Source: Granulicella sp. S156 (GTDB taxonomy: Bacteria > Acidobacteriota > Terriglobia > Terriglobales > Acidobacteriaceae). Taken from it: a DNA stretch of 64,000 nt. A model generated the notes under the pieces. That model made no database searches. It saw only the letters and a list, made by a program, of their open reading frames with translations, and had not been told where the DNA came from. This document shows positions 1-8,976 of the stretch, piece after piece. The translations under genes were made by a program, and so were the position numbers. The DNA is taken from assembly GCF_009766105.1 (NCBI RefSeq), contig NZ_LMUH01000006.1:62001-126000 (forward strand), written 5' to 3'. The stretch's first letter is position 1. The number at the start of each line of letters is the position of its first letter.

Positions 1-43
1 TCCGTTGACAAAGCGGCGGCTCACCCGTCAACTGTAAGCGGCC

Positions 44-607
44 ATGCAGCAAACAGTTTCAAATTCGAACCCAGCCACGCAAGACGGCGAACCAACGACA
101 GAGCTCCAGCCACACACACACGCCAGGCATTCGCGCGGGCTATTGCTCGTAGGCCTCTTCAAAATGAGCAAGGCGCTCTTCTTCACGGCGCTTGGCGCGG
201 GAGCCCTGCATCTGGTGCATCGCGATCTTGGCGACATGGTGATGAAGCTTGCCGACGCTCTGCGGATCGACCCCGAAGGCAAGCTGGTATCCCTGCTGAT
301 GGACAAGGCCGACCTGATCGACCCCCACCACCTGCGGCAGGCGGGGATACTCTCCTTCCTCTACGCGGGAGTCTGCGTGGTAGAAGGTACAGGGCTGCTG
401 TTGGAGAAGACCTGGGCTGAGTACTTCACCGTCATCCTGACGGCCGCGGCGCTGCCCTGGGAGATCTATGAGCTCTTCGCCCACTTCTCCAGCTTCCGGA
501 TCGGACTTCTCCTCATCAACCTCGCCGTACTGGCCTATCTGCTCTGGTTCTTGAAGCACGAGCGAGAGCAGAAGAGCGCGCTGAGCAATATCCAGGGACC
601 GGCGTAA
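44..607 (+). CDS. DUF2127-type integral membrane protein
   Basis: 187-residue predicted inner-membrane protein resembling the DUF2127 family, whose function is unknown. After a polar N-terminus of about 30 residues there are about four hydrophobic segments (roughly residues 33-57, 103-122, 126-148 and 150-170). The loop after the first carries charged residues with a DPEGK turn. The start at 44 has no strong ribosome-binding site, and the first 43 bases of the window do not resolve its promoter. It lies 334 bp upstream of mraZ and probably is not part of the dcw operon. Family assignment is from overall pattern only. Confidence 0.7.
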   Translation: MQQTVSNSNPATQDGEPTTELQPHTHARHSRGLLLVGLFKMSKALFFTALGAGALHLVHRDLGDMVMKLADALRIDPEGKLVSLLMDKADLIDPHHLRQAGILSFLYAGVCVVEGTGLLLEKTWAEYFTVILTAAALPWEIYELFAHFSSFRIGLLLINLAVLAYLLWFLKHEREQKSALSNIQGPA

Positions 608-824
608 GGCAGAGGCGAAGAGACTTTCGCCTTATTTTCGCCTACAATAGGGCGGGCAGAAAAGGCAAGTGCGTCCCGAGGTACGAATCACAGGGGTCAA
701 CACTACCTGTAGTAGTTGATGTTTGTATTCCCACAATAGGCTGGATTTTCCACATTTTGCGTGGAAAAAGTGTAGCCCAATCCCAATTTAGGGCTTTACA
801 GCGACCTCATTACGCGAGAGTCTG
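608..824 (+). promoter_or_regulatory. Leader region upstream of mraZ with possible promoter and a dyad
   Basis: This non-coding stretch separates the DUF2127 gene from the mraZ operator. It contains a TACAAT (643-648) that could be a -10 box, but no convincing -35 is seen at the right distance. An 8-bp perfect inverted repeat, TTTTCCAC (746-753) and GTGGAAAA (761-768), is separated by 7 bases. The right arm contains the GTGG core seen again in the array at 825-858, so it could be an extra binding site. Promoter position is a guess. Confidence 0.35.
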
Positions 825-858
825 GTGGAGCGAAGTGGTCTGAAGTGGTCAAAAAGGG
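825..858 (+). promoter_or_regulatory. Putative MraZ operator (10-bp-periodic GTGG repeats)
   Basis: GTGG occurs at 825-828, 835-838 and 845-848, followed by a degenerate AGGG at 855-858, giving an exact 10-bp period on one face of the helix. MraZ regulators characterised in other bacteria bind short G-rich direct repeats (TGGGN or GTG-containing boxes) with about one helical turn of spacing just upstream of mraZ and repress the dcw operon. The array ends about 85 bp before the mraZ start, as expected for autoregulation. Binding is inferred, not shown. Confidence 0.65.
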
Positions 859-941
859 TGAATGATACGCAGTTCACCCCTCAAGTGTACCCGGGGTCTG
901 CTTCTCTAACGCAAGGGAAGGTATCGCCTGAGGTTCAGAGT

Positions 942-1388
942 ATGTTTCGCGGCAATCACCCAACTCGAGTAGACGAAAAAGGCCGGCTGAAGCTTCCTGC
1001 CGACTTTAAGGGTCAGCTCGCCGGGGGCGAAGACGAGAAACAACTCTTTTACATCACCAGCAAAGACGGCAAGCGTGCTGAGATTTGGCCGCTCAAGGCG
1101 TGGGAGGAAGTCGAAGCCAAACTGGCCAAGATTCCGAATATGAACCCGGCCAAGCAAAAGTTTCTGGACGTGACGAGCTACTACGGCCAGATGGCAGAGA
1201 TGGACAATCAGGGCCGCCTCTTAGTTCCGCAGTTGTTGCGGGAGTCGGCAAAAGTTATGGCGGATGTTGTGGTCTTCGGGAAGCAGGATTATCTCGAAGT
1301 CGCCAACCGCGAGATGTTCGAGGCAGAGCTGAAGGCAGCTCCACTGACAGCAGAGGATCAGGCCGCTTTGGCGGACCTGGGGTTGTAG
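942..1388 (+). CDS. mraZ: Transcriptional regulator MraZ
   Basis: 148-residue MraZ, the DNA-binding autorepressor that opens most bacterial dcw clusters. Two SpoVT-AbrB-type halves are visible: MFRGNHPTRVDEKGRLKLP at the N-terminus and a second copy around residues 85-110 containing GQMAEMDNQGRLLVP. The DxxGRL signature of each half is intact. The reading frame is open back to 825, but the ATG at 942 matches the usual MFRG N-terminus and is preceded by a TGAGGT sequence about 7 bases upstream, so the longer version is rejected. It is followed closely by rsmH. Confidence 0.95.
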   Translation: MFRGNHPTRVDEKGRLKLPADFKGQLAGGEDEKQLFYITSKDGKRAEIWPLKAWEEVEAKLAKIPNMNPAKQKFLDVTSYYGQMAEMDNQGRLLVPQLLRESAKVMADVVVFGKQDYLEVANREMFEAELKAAPLTAEDQAALADLGL

Positions 1389-1413
1389 CAATTTGAGTCC
1401 CTCAGTGGGACGC

Positions 1414-2322
1414 ATGGGTGGCGGAGTGATGGAAAGACCGCAACACGTGCCGGTTCTTTTGGAAGAGAGTCTGAAGTACCTGAATGTGCAGCCTGGCGGC
1501 GTGTATGTAGACGCAACGCTGGGGCTCGGAGGCCACTCGGCAGCCATTGCGAGGAAGCTGGGCGCCTCCGGGAGGCTGATCTGCTTCGACCGCGACCCGG
1601 AGGCCATGGGCAAGGCGCAGGCGAGGCTCGCGGCAGTTGCCGAGGAGCTCGGAGCCGAAATGCCGCAAGTGCAGTATGTGCCGCGGCCGTTTTCGGAGAT
1701 CGCCGAGGTGATTGAGCCGGGCAGTCTGGATGGTTTGCTCGCCGACTTTGGCGTAAGCAGCCTGCAGCTGGACGAGGCGCACAGAGGATTTAGTTTTCGG
1801 ACCGATGGACCGCTGGACATGCGAATGGATTCGCGCAGCGAGTTGACGGCCCAACAGGTGGTAAATCAGGCAGACGAAGAAGATCTCGCCAACCTGATTT
1901 ACGAATTCGGAGAGGAAAGGAGGTCGCGGAGAATCGCCAGAGCCATTGTGCGGGCGCGGCCGATAGAAACGACAGCAGAACTTGCTCGAGTGATATCGGC
2001 CGTCGCCCCATCAATGAAAGGCGACAAGATTCATCCCGCAACGCGAACCTTCCAGGCCTTACGAATTCGTGTGAATGATGAATTAGGAGAGATTCAATCG
2101 CTGCTGAAGAGCGCGGGGTCTCTGCTGAAACCGGGTGGCAGAGTGGTGCTGATCAGCTTCCACTCGCTGGAAGACCGGCCGGTAAAGGACAGTTTCAAAG
2201 AGGCGGCCAAGGCAGGCACGCTGGAGATTTTGACCAAGAAACCGGTCGCGGCAGGAGAGCAGGAATCGCTCAGAAATCCACGGTCGCGCAGTGCGAAACT
2301 GAGAGCTGCGGAAAAAGTTTAG
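1414..2322 (+). CDS. rsmH: 16S rRNA (cytosine(1402)-N4)-methyltransferase RsmH
   Basis: S-adenosylmethionine-dependent methyltransferase (MraW/RsmH) that methylates N4 of C1402 in the 16S rRNA decoding centre. The HVPVLLEESL N-terminal motif, SAM-binding YVDATLGLGGHSAAI, DFGVSSLQLD and the C-terminal RSAKLRAAEK signature are all present. Start is uncertain: TTG 1393, ATG 1414 and ATG 1429 are in frame. 1414 gives about 302 residues, and 1429 sits right at the conserved region with a GGCGGAG just upstream. Second gene of the dcw operon. Confidence 0.93.
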   Translation: MGGGVMERPQHVPVLLEESLKYLNVQPGGVYVDATLGLGGHSAAIARKLGASGRLICFDRDPEAMGKAQARLAAVAEELGAEMPQVQYVPRPFSEIAEVIEPGSLDGLLADFGVSSLQLDEAHRGFSFRTDGPLDMRMDSRSELTAQQVVNQADEEDLANLIYEFGEERRSRRIARAIVRARPIETTAELARVISAVAPSMKGDKIHPATRTFQALRIRVNDELGEIQSLLKSAGSLLKPGGRVVLISFHSLEDRPVKDSFKEAAKAGTLEILTKKPVAAGEQESLRNPRSRSAKLRAAEKV

Positions 2323-2411
2323 GAGTGGCAAGTGGCAAGTGAATAAGTGACCAGTAAAAAAGCGAGTTTCGCTGCTCTTCACTAATCACTTACCACTCCT
2401 CACTTATCACT
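2323..2411. repeat. Heptad-type tandem/inverted repeat (AAGTGGC/AAGTGAA units)
   Basis: Immediately after the rsmH stop, 7-nt units of the form AAGTGGC, AAGTGAA and TAAGTGA run in one direction, and the complementary form (AATCACT TACCACT, CACTTATCACT) follows about 40 bases later. The whole element can fold into a long imperfect hairpin. The same unit recurs at 58812-58832. No coding potential is seen. Confidence 0.7.
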
Positions 2412-2423
2412 GTTCTAAGGATC

Positions 2424-2507
2424 GGGCCGGGGTTGTCCTGCCGTGCTTTCAGGCGAAAGACACCCAAGTACCAAAAAATCCCTTCCTCCCATCAGCAACC
2501 CCGGCCC
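2424..2507. repeat. GC-rich inverted repeat in the rsmH-ftsL spacer
   Basis: GGGCCGGGGTTG (2424-2435) and CAACCCCGGCCC (2496-2507) form a perfect 12-bp inverted repeat with a 60-nt loop. A small CTCGC/GCGAG hairpin follows. It lacks a downstream T-run on the forward strand, so it looks like a repeat element rather than a normal terminator inside the operon. Confidence 0.6.
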
Positions 2508-2600
2508 GGGTTGCACTCGCGAGAAGCGAGTCGAGAAGAAGGGCCGGGCAAAGTTTAGATCGAGCGGCTGGTGGCCGCGTAAGAGGCAGGGAGGCAAGCA

Positions 2601-3131
2601 ATGGCAACGATGGCGATAGGGCAGGAGATGGAGCGGATGCACACACGGCGCGCAACAGGAGGCCGTGCGGCGAGCCGGGCGAATTTGGCCGAGCGCAATC
2701 GCGAGCTCTATGAGCTGCAGCGGCCGCGCCGCCGCGGCCCCACGCCCGAGATGTTCTTCAGCAAGCACATCGATAACACCCGCATCGTGAAGGCCGACGA
2801 TCCGGAGCGCCGCCGCGAGATGCGCAGCTTCACGATCGTGATGACCCTATTCTTCGCGTTGACCATGGTCTACGTATGGCAGCACTTCTCGGCGATTGAG
2901 GTCGGATACAAGGTTGAGGCGCAGAAGACGCAGGTGGAGCAGATGCGTGAGACCAACCGCCAGCTTCGCCTGACGGAAGCGCAATTGAGCGATCCCGGCC
3001 GCATCGATCACCTCGCGAAGCAGCTCGGGCTGGACGCTCCTCTGCCCGGCCAGGTAGTACGCCCGGATGGATCGAGCCTTGCAACGCCTGTGCTGGCACA
3101 GGCGCACATGCCGGCATTGAACGTAAACTAA
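2601..3131 (+). CDS. ftsL: Cell division protein FtsL
   Basis: 176-residue bitopic membrane protein in the position of ftsL, the divisome partner of FtsB/FtsQ that helps activate FtsWI. The basic cytoplasmic N-terminus is unusually long (about 75 residues, Arg-rich). One membrane span (about residues 76-97) follows, then a periplasmic coiled-coil stretch (VEAQKTQVEQMRETNRQLRL) and a short LDAPLPGQV tail. The start at 2601 is supported by GGGAGG about 7 bases upstream. FtsL proteins diverge strongly, so the call relies on topology and gene order between rsmH and ftsI. Confidence 0.82.
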   Translation: MATMAIGQEMERMHTRRATGGRAASRANLAERNRELYELQRPRRRGPTPEMFFSKHIDNTRIVKADDPERRREMRSFTIVMTLFFALTMVYVWQHFSAIEVGYKVEAQKTQVEQMRETNRQLRLTEAQLSDPGRIDHLAKQLGLDAPLPGQVVRPDGSSLATPVLAQAHMPALNVN

Positions 3132-3198
3132 GTTGTCAGTTCTCAGTTGTCAGTTCGCGATCTCCAAAGCTGAGAACGGACAACTGAGAACTGACAAC
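3132..3198. repeat. 20-bp perfect inverted repeat built of CAGTTNT heptads
   Basis: GTTGTCAGTTCTCAGTTGTC at 3132-3151 is perfectly complementary to 3179-3198, with a 27-nt loop. Each arm is built of 7-nt units (CAGTTCT, CAGTTGT). It fills most of the ftsL-ftsI spacer. A partial copy without its complementary arm occurs at 11849-11867. Confidence 0.85.
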
Positions 3199-3249
3199 CA
3201 GGAACCAGCAGTTATTGCGAGAGCAACCTAACGGAACAGGACCCCAGAC

Positions 3250-5610
3250 ATGAAGTCGTCGCCACGTAAGGCATTGACCGCGCCCATTCGCCGGGTGCGC
3301 TTTGTCTATGTCGCGACGTTTTTTTGCCTTTGGGTGGGGTTGATCGCGTTCCGTCTCAGCTGGCTGCAGATCGTACGCCACAGCGAGTTCGTCAAGCGGG
3401 CCGCCGAGCAGCAGCAGCGCACCTTTGAGGTAGCGCCGCGGCGTGGCGTGCTGTACGACCGCAATCTGCGCGAGCTCGCCATGACGGTGTCCGTAGATAG
3501 CGTCTATGCGGAGCCGAGTGAGATTGGCGAGAATCGCCAGGAAGATGCGGCAATGTTGGCGAAGATCGTCCACACCGACTCTCTCGACCACTTTACGACC
3601 CAGCAACAGATTCTTGCGCGCATGAATGCGTCACGACACTTTGCCTGGGTGGCTCGAAAGCTCGATCCGGATACTGCGGAGCGCGTGCGAGAGCTGAACC
3701 TCAAGGGCATCTACTTTCAGAAAGAGTTCAAACGCTTCTATCCGAACGCCGACCTCGCGGCCCATGTACTGGGCTACGTCGGCACCGATGATGCTGGACT
3801 CGGCGGCCTGGAGAGCGAGTTCGACGACGAGCTGCACGGCACGCCCGGACATATGCTGACGGCGCTCGACGCCAAGCGGCACGCGCTGGGGTCTGAGGAA
3901 AGCGAGCCCATGCCGGGCGAGAACCTCGTGCTGACCATCGACTCGAATATTCAGTACATGGCCGAGCGCGTGCTCGATGAGCAGGTGGCGAAGGTCAAGG
4001 CACTGCACGGCACGATCGTGGTGCAGGACCCCCACACCGGACAGATCCTGGCGCTTGCAGTCTCCCCTCGATTCAACCCCAACGACTCACGGCACCTCGA
4101 TGCCGACTCTCTGACAGACCTCGCGGTCAGCGATATCTATGAGCCGGGTTCGACATTCAAGCTGGTCACGTATTCGGCCGCAATCGATGGCGCGGGTGTC
4201 CAGCCGACGGATATGGTCGACTGTCAGGGCGGCGCGATGACGATGTTCGGGCGCACGCTGCATGACGACAAGGCCGACCACTACGGCGTCATCACGGTGC
4301 GGAAGGCTCTGGAGGAATCGAGCGATGTGGGCGCGGCCAAGATGGCGCTGAAGGTTGGCCCAGACAAGTTCTACGACTACATGAAAGCGTTTGGCTTCGG
4401 CGAGCGCTCCGGCATTGAGCTGCCCAGCGAGACGCGCGGCCTGCTGCGGCCACCCAGAAAGTGGGGATCGACCAGCATCCTGTCGCTCGCCATCGGCCAG
4501 GAGATCGGTGTAACGCCGGTGCAACTGGTAACGATGGTCTCAACGATCGCCAACGGCGGAACGTATATTCCTCCGCACGTGCTGCTGCAGTCGACCGATC
4601 AGATGAAGGGCGATTCCCGACTTCATGCTGTTCCCTTCCATCCCGTCGCCGATCTGCCGAGCACCTTGCCGGATGGTTCGCACCGTGTGATCAAGTCCTT
4701 CACGGCAGCGCAGATGCGCTCCATCATGGAAGGCATTGTGACCGAGGGAACAGGCAAGTCGGCAGCGTTGAACGGGTATAGCTCCGCCGGTAAGACGGGG
4801 ACAGCAGAGAAGGTCGATCCGGCAACGCACACGTACTCGCACACCAAGCTGGTGGCGAGCTTTGCGGGCTTTGCTCCTGTGAACAATCCGGCGATCTCGG
4901 TAGCGGTCGTCATCGATACACCTTCCGTGGGGAGCGGATACGGAGGCATCGTCTCTGCGCCGGTCTTTAGCGAACTCGCGCAGCAGGTGCTGGAGTACCT
5001 CGGCGTACCTCACGACCAGCCGCTGAAGACCAAACAGGAGATAGCCCAAGCGGCCGCGTCCGTTCAACCGGAAGATGATTCAGACCATGTGGATGATCTG
5101 AATGCCATGTTCGATCAGATCAACAGCCTGCCGGTGGACGACCCTCTGCGGCAGCCCGCGAATGCAGCGGCGATGGCCCAGAACCAGGCCGCGGACTCCG
5201 TGCAGGAACAGCAGGAACAACAGAGGTCTCAGCAGGCAGCGGCGTCTCAATCGCACACAGGGGCTTTAGCCAATTCGCTTTCCGCGAAGGTGCTCGCAGC
5301 CTTCCATGCGAACGGCAACACAAATTCTGTCATCAACGACACGAGCGCGAATACGAATCAACCTGTACGAACTCCGCAGATCCAGCCCGAGGTGCAGTCG
5401 AAGGCGAATGGCGGAGTCGTCATCGATGCCGGCAAGCGGGTGGCAGTGCCGGACTTCCATGGAACGGACCTGCGCGCAGCCATCGAGCACGCTGGGAACC
5501 TTGGTCTGCGCGTGCAGCCGGTGGGCAGCGGGCTCGCACGAGACCAGGCCCCGGCCGCAGGTACGATGGTGCCGGTGGGTACCGAAATTGTTGTACGTTT
5601 TGCGCGCTAG
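3250..5610 (+). CDS. ftsI: Peptidoglycan D,D-transpeptidase FtsI (PBP3) with C-terminal PASTA domain
   Basis: Class B penicillin-binding protein of septal peptidoglycan synthesis, 786 residues. A single membrane anchor (about 17-38) is followed by the non-catalytic dimerisation domain and the transpeptidase domain with STFK (Ser301 nucleophile) and KTGTAE (515-520). The second motif reads SSD (357-359) where SSN is the usual form. A Gln/Ala-rich linker (about 600-720) leads to one PASTA repeat at about 726-786. The start has ACAGGA about 9 bases upstream. PASTA domains are common on such proteins in Gram-positive and some Gram-negative phyla. It partners with FtsW encoded at 11928. Confidence 0.95.
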   Translation: MKSSPRKALTAPIRRVRFVYVATFFCLWVGLIAFRLSWLQIVRHSEFVKRAAEQQQRTFEVAPRRGVLYDRNLRELAMTVSVDSVYAEPSEIGENRQEDAAMLAKIVHTDSLDHFTTQQQILARMNASRHFAWVARKLDPDTAERVRELNLKGIYFQKEFKRFYPNADLAAHVLGYVGTDDAGLGGLESEFDDELHGTPGHMLTALDAKRHALGSEESEPMPGENLVLTIDSNIQYMAERVLDEQVAKVKALHGTIVVQDPHTGQILALAVSPRFNPNDSRHLDADSLTDLAVSDIYEPGSTFKLVTYSAAIDGAGVQPTDMVDCQGGAMTMFGRTLHDDKADHYGVITVRKALEESSDVGAAKMALKVGPDKFYDYMKAFGFGERSGIELPSETRGLLRPPRKWGSTSILSLAIGQEIGVTPVQLVTMVSTIANGGTYIPPHVLLQSTDQMKGDSRLHAVPFHPVADLPSTLPDGSHRVIKSFTAAQMRSIMEGIVTEGTGKSAALNGYSSAGKTGTAEKVDPATHTYSHTKLVASFAGFAPVNNPAISVAVVIDTPSVGSGYGGIVSAPVFSELAQQVLEYLGVPHDQPLKTKQEIAQAAASVQPEDDSDHVDDLNAMFDQINSLPVDDPLRQPANAAAMAQNQAADSVQEQQEQQRSQQAAASQSHTGALANSLSAKVLAAFHANGNTNSVINDTSANTNQPVRTPQIQPEVQSKANGGVVIDAGKRVAVPDFHGTDLRAAIEHAGNLGLRVQPVGSGLARDQAPAAGTMVPVGTEIVVRFAR

Positions 5611-5639
5611 GATCTACCAAAAATTTACGATAGCTCTTG

Positions 5640-5830
5640 TCTTTGTTTTTCTAGTTTGTCATTCCCGTAGGGAATCTGCTTCTGTATCTGTAGTTGTTGT
5701 TTTTCGGAGTAGCCGGGGCCTTTAGGTCCCGGAATCAAGGCTACGCAAGAAGGGGCTTTAGCCCTGGGCCTCCTGCTGAGGCTGGCAAAAGAGCTGGGGC
5801 TAAACCTGCAGAATATTGTCTACCTCTACG
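5640..5830. repeat. Composite repeat region between ftsI and murE
   Basis: The 272-bp spacer carries one arm of the GTCATTCCCGTAGGGAATC family (from 5658), then a hairpin with GTAGCC (5709-5714) and GGCTAC (5739-5744) outer arms enclosing a GGGGCCTTTAGGTCCC palindrome, then a GGGCTTTAGCCC palindrome (5753-5764). No open reading frame with a ribosome-binding site was found. Confidence 0.7.
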
Positions 5831-5882
5831 GCTTAAAGGCCGCTTCTCCGCCAAAAAGGTGTAAACGAACAAGGATCAATAC

Positions 5883-7397
5883 ATGCAATGGATCGAAGCC
5901 ATCTCGAATGTTCGCGTGAGGGAGACCGCCGGTTCGCGCACCATCGACGTTCGCGGCGTGCAGTACGACTCGCGTCGCGTGACCGCCGGCGACGTGTTCG
6001 TCGCCATGAAGGGCGGCTCGAGCGACGGCAACCGCTTTATCGATAAGGCCATTCGACAAGGCGCGGTGGCGGTCATCACGGACTCAGCGGAGACATTTGC
6101 AGAGCTTCGTGAGCGCCAGCCGGAGTTGGCCGTGGCCCTGGTCGAGCATGGCCGTCGTGCGCTTGCGGAGATAAGCGCGGCAGTCCTCGGCCACCCCGAA
6201 CAAAAGCTGAAACTCAGCGCCGTGACCGGTACCAACGGCAAGACGACAACCGCCTTTCTGCTGGAGCAGATGCTGCGCAGCGTCGACCGCAAGAGCGTGC
6301 TGCTGGGCACGATCGAGACACATATCGGGAATGTGGTGCGCGAGAGCGAACACACCACCCCGGAGAGCCGCGATGTGCTCGCGGTTTTTGCCGAAGGCGT
6401 GCGCGCAGGCTGTACTGAAGCCGTGATGGAGATGAGTTCGCATGCGCTGGAGCAGGAGCGGGTATGGGGCCTGCCCGTGGATGTCGCAATCTTCACCAAC
6501 CTCACGCAGGACCATCTGGACTATCACGGCACGATGGAGGCGTACTTTCAGGCCAAGGCCCGAATCTTCGCGGGTGTAGGCGCTCCGCCGCCGCGTGTGG
6601 CCGTGATCAATCTCGACAGTGAGTACGGCGATGAGATGTGTCACGAGTTCTGCGGTGCCACACTGATGAGCTACAGCACTGGGGAGTTCGGCAACTATCG
6701 GGCGGAGAATATAAAGCTCGCGCTGGGTGACACGCACTTCGATTTCGTAACGCCTGCGGGACGAATTCCAATCCACTCGCCCTTGAGTGGACGTGTCAAC
6801 GTGGAGAATTTACTGGCAGCTTCGTGTGCGGCTTTGGCCAGAGGGCTAACGCTGGAGCAGGTGGCCCACGCTGCTGCCACGCTGCATCAGGTTCCGGGGC
6901 GCTTTCAGGTAGTGCCCGGTTCGAAGGCTGCCGGATTCTCCGTCGTTGTGGACTATGCGCACACGGACGATGCACTGCGCAATCTGATTGCTCTGGCTCG
7001 CGAATCGGTGGGCGAACACGGCGGGCGCGTGATTACGATGTTCGGTTGCGGTGGAGATCGCGATAAGACAAAGCGCCCGAAGATGGGCCGCGCTGCCGGA
7101 GAAGAGAGCGATCTTGTCATCGTGACCAGCGACAATCCTCGCAGCGAGGAGCCGATGACGATCATCAACGAGGCTTTACTGGGGGTACGCGAGACGCTGA
7201 CGACCTTCATCGTCGAAGAAGACCGCCGCGCTGCGATTGAGGTGGCCATTCGCTCGGCGAAGTCCGGGGATATTGTGCTGCTCGCCGGTAAGGGCCACGA
7301 GAAGGTGCAGATCTTTGCCGACGGTGCAGTGCCCTTCGATGATGTCGCAGAAGCGGAGCGAGTCCTGCGCGAACTGCATGTCGAGGTCGCCAAGTGA
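5883..7397 (+). CDS. murE: UDP-N-acetylmuramoyl-L-alanyl-D-glutamate--2,6-diaminopimelate ligase MurE
   Basis: 504-residue cytoplasmic ATP-dependent ligase that adds the third stem-peptide residue to UDP-MurNAc-L-Ala-D-Glu. The Mur ligase P-loop TGTNGKTTT lies at 115-123 and the DHLDYHGT motif follows. The DNPR sequence at 417-420 is the signature of enzymes that use meso-diaminopimelate rather than lysine. The ATG at 5883 has AAGGATC about 8 bases upstream. It lies between ftsI and murF in normal dcw order. Confidence 0.97.
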   Translation: MQWIEAISNVRVRETAGSRTIDVRGVQYDSRRVTAGDVFVAMKGGSSDGNRFIDKAIRQGAVAVITDSAETFAELRERQPELAVALVEHGRRALAEISAAVLGHPEQKLKLSAVTGTNGKTTTAFLLEQMLRSVDRKSVLLGTIETHIGNVVRESEHTTPESRDVLAVFAEGVRAGCTEAVMEMSSHALEQERVWGLPVDVAIFTNLTQDHLDYHGTMEAYFQAKARIFAGVGAPPPRVAVINLDSEYGDEMCHEFCGATLMSYSTGEFGNYRAENIKLALGDTHFDFVTPAGRIPIHSPLSGRVNVENLLAASCAALARGLTLEQVAHAAATLHQVPGRFQVVPGSKAAGFSVVVDYAHTDDALRNLIALARESVGEHGGRVITMFGCGGDRDKTKRPKMGRAAGEESDLVIVTSDNPRSEEPMTIINEALLGVRETLTTFIVEEDRRAAIEVAIRSAKSGDIVLLAGKGHEKVQIFADGAVPFDDVAEAERVLRELHVEVAK

Positions 7398-7444
7398 GAC
7401 CGTGCGTTGAGGTGAGTAAGCGAGAATAGAAATAGATGTAGCTG

Positions 7445-7552
7445 GCTTTTGTTTTTCTGGTTTGTCATTCCCGTAGGGAATCTGCTTCTGTCTTTGCTGT
7501 TGCTTGTTTTTCGCCGTTGGCTCAGGATGACGGCGAAAAACAAAAGCAACGG
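7445..7552. repeat. GTCATTCCC-family repeat plus CGCCGT hairpin between murE and murF
   Basis: Contains GTCATTCCCGTAGGGAATC followed by a hairpin with arms at 7499-7517 and 7530-7550 (GTTGCTTGTTTTTCGCCGT against its complement, with a 2-nt insertion on one side). The second part shares the TTTTCGCCGT...CAGGATGACGGCGAAAA ends seen at 46249-46395 and 54821-54928, so two repeat families are joined here. Confidence 0.75.
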
Positions 7553-7583
7553 CACGAAGATTTAAAGGTTTGAGGTAAGCAAG

Positions 7584-8954
7584 GTGAAATTAACGTTAGG
7601 ACAGATCGCCGACTGGATTCACGCCGAAGGCGACTTCGACTCAACGGCACTGGCTGTTGGATACTCGATCGACTCACGCACGATCGGTGCGGGCGAGTTG
7701 TTCTTCGCGGTGAAGGGCGAGCGCGTCGATGGGCACGATTACGTCGAAACGGCTTTGGCAGACGGCGCCGTGGCGGCGGTCGTCAGCATGCGCTGGCTCA
7801 AGCCGGCAGATATCGACGAAGACAAACTGCTGCGCGTGCCGGATGAAGACGTGCTGGAGTCGATGCAGAAGCTGGCCAATCGAGTGCGCCGCGAGTGGGG
7901 CAAGCGTGTGATCGGCATTACGGGCTCGGTGGGCAAGACGACGACGAAGGAATGCGTCGCACAGGTATTGAGCGCGAAGTTCCATGTGCTCAAGAGCGAA
8001 GGCAATCTGAACAACGGCTTCGGCTTGCCGTTGCAGCTGCTGAAGCTGGAACCCGAACATGAAGTAGCCGTGATCGAGATGGGGATGAACCACGCGGGCG
8101 AGATCCGCGCGCTGGCGAAGATCGCAGAGCCGGATTGGGCAGTCGTGTCGAACGTCGCGCCGGTACACCTGGAGCACTTTCCCGACGGCATCGAAGGCAT
8201 CGCACGCGCGAAGTATGAGCTGGTGGAGGCCCTGCCCGCCGATGGCATCGCGATCCTGAACGGCGACGACGAGCGTGTTGCCGCATTTGGCCGAGGAATG
8301 CGTGGACGCACCGTGCTGTATGGAACGCTGCCGGGGTTGACGGTACGCGCAGTGGAGATCGACGAAGCAGGCTTGGACGGAACGCGGTTTCGCGTGGGGA
8401 TCGTTGGCCGCGTGCAGAAGATCCATCTCCATTTGATGGGACGGCACAACATATTGAACGCATTGGCAGCAGTGGCGGTGGGCCTGCAGAGCGGGATTGA
8501 CTTGAAGGAATGCTGCGCGGCGCTTGAGCAGATGCGGCCGACGGAGAAGCGCGGCGAAGTCATCGAGTGGCATGGCGCAAAGATCATCAACGACTGCTAC
8601 AACTCCAACCCACGTGCTCTGGATGCGATGGTAGAAGCGCTTAGGAAGACAAAGGCAACGCGTCATATCGTGGTTGTCGGCGAGATGCTGGAGCTCGGGC
8701 CCCAGGGCGTGGAGCTGCACCGTCACAGCGGTGCGGCGATGGCAGGCCTGGATCTTGTGGTTGGCGTTCGCGGCCTGGCGGCTTCGCTGGTCGAAGGCGC
8801 ACAGTCAGAAGGGGTTGAGGCAAAGTTTGTAGAAACACCCGAAGCGGCAGGAGAGTGGCTGCGCGAGAATCTGCGCGAAGGCGATGTGGTGTTGATGAAG
8901 GCCTCGCGTGGCGTGCGGTTGGAGAAGGCGCTTACAGCGCTGGGCGCGTCTTAG
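7584..8954 (+). CDS. murF: UDP-N-acetylmuramoyl-tripeptide--D-alanyl-D-alanine ligase MurF
   Basis: 456-residue ligase that adds D-Ala-D-Ala to UDP-MurNAc-tripeptide, completing the soluble lipid-linked precursor. The P-loop GITGSVGKTTTKE is near residues 110-122. The EMGMNHAGEI and NDCYNSNP motifs of MurF are intact. A GTG start at 7584 is preceded by GAGGT about 9 bases upstream. Its D-Ala-D-Ala ligase partner (ddl) is not in this window. Confidence 0.96.
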   Translation: MKLTLGQIADWIHAEGDFDSTALAVGYSIDSRTIGAGELFFAVKGERVDGHDYVETALADGAVAAVVSMRWLKPADIDEDKLLRVPDEDVLESMQKLANRVRREWGKRVIGITGSVGKTTTKECVAQVLSAKFHVLKSEGNLNNGFGLPLQLLKLEPEHEVAVIEMGMNHAGEIRALAKIAEPDWAVVSNVAPVHLEHFPDGIEGIARAKYELVEALPADGIAILNGDDERVAAFGRGMRGRTVLYGTLPGLTVRAVEIDEAGLDGTRFRVGIVGRVQKIHLHLMGRHNILNALAAVAVGLQSGIDLKECCAALEQMRPTEKRGEVIEWHGAKIINDCYNSNPRALDAMVEALRKTKATRHIVVVGEMLELGPQGVELHRHSGAAMAGLDLVVGVRGLAASLVEGAQSEGVEAKFVETPEAAGEWLRENLREGDVVLMKASRGVRLEKALTALGAS

Positions 8955-8976
8955 AGATACGGGTCGGGTTCAGACT

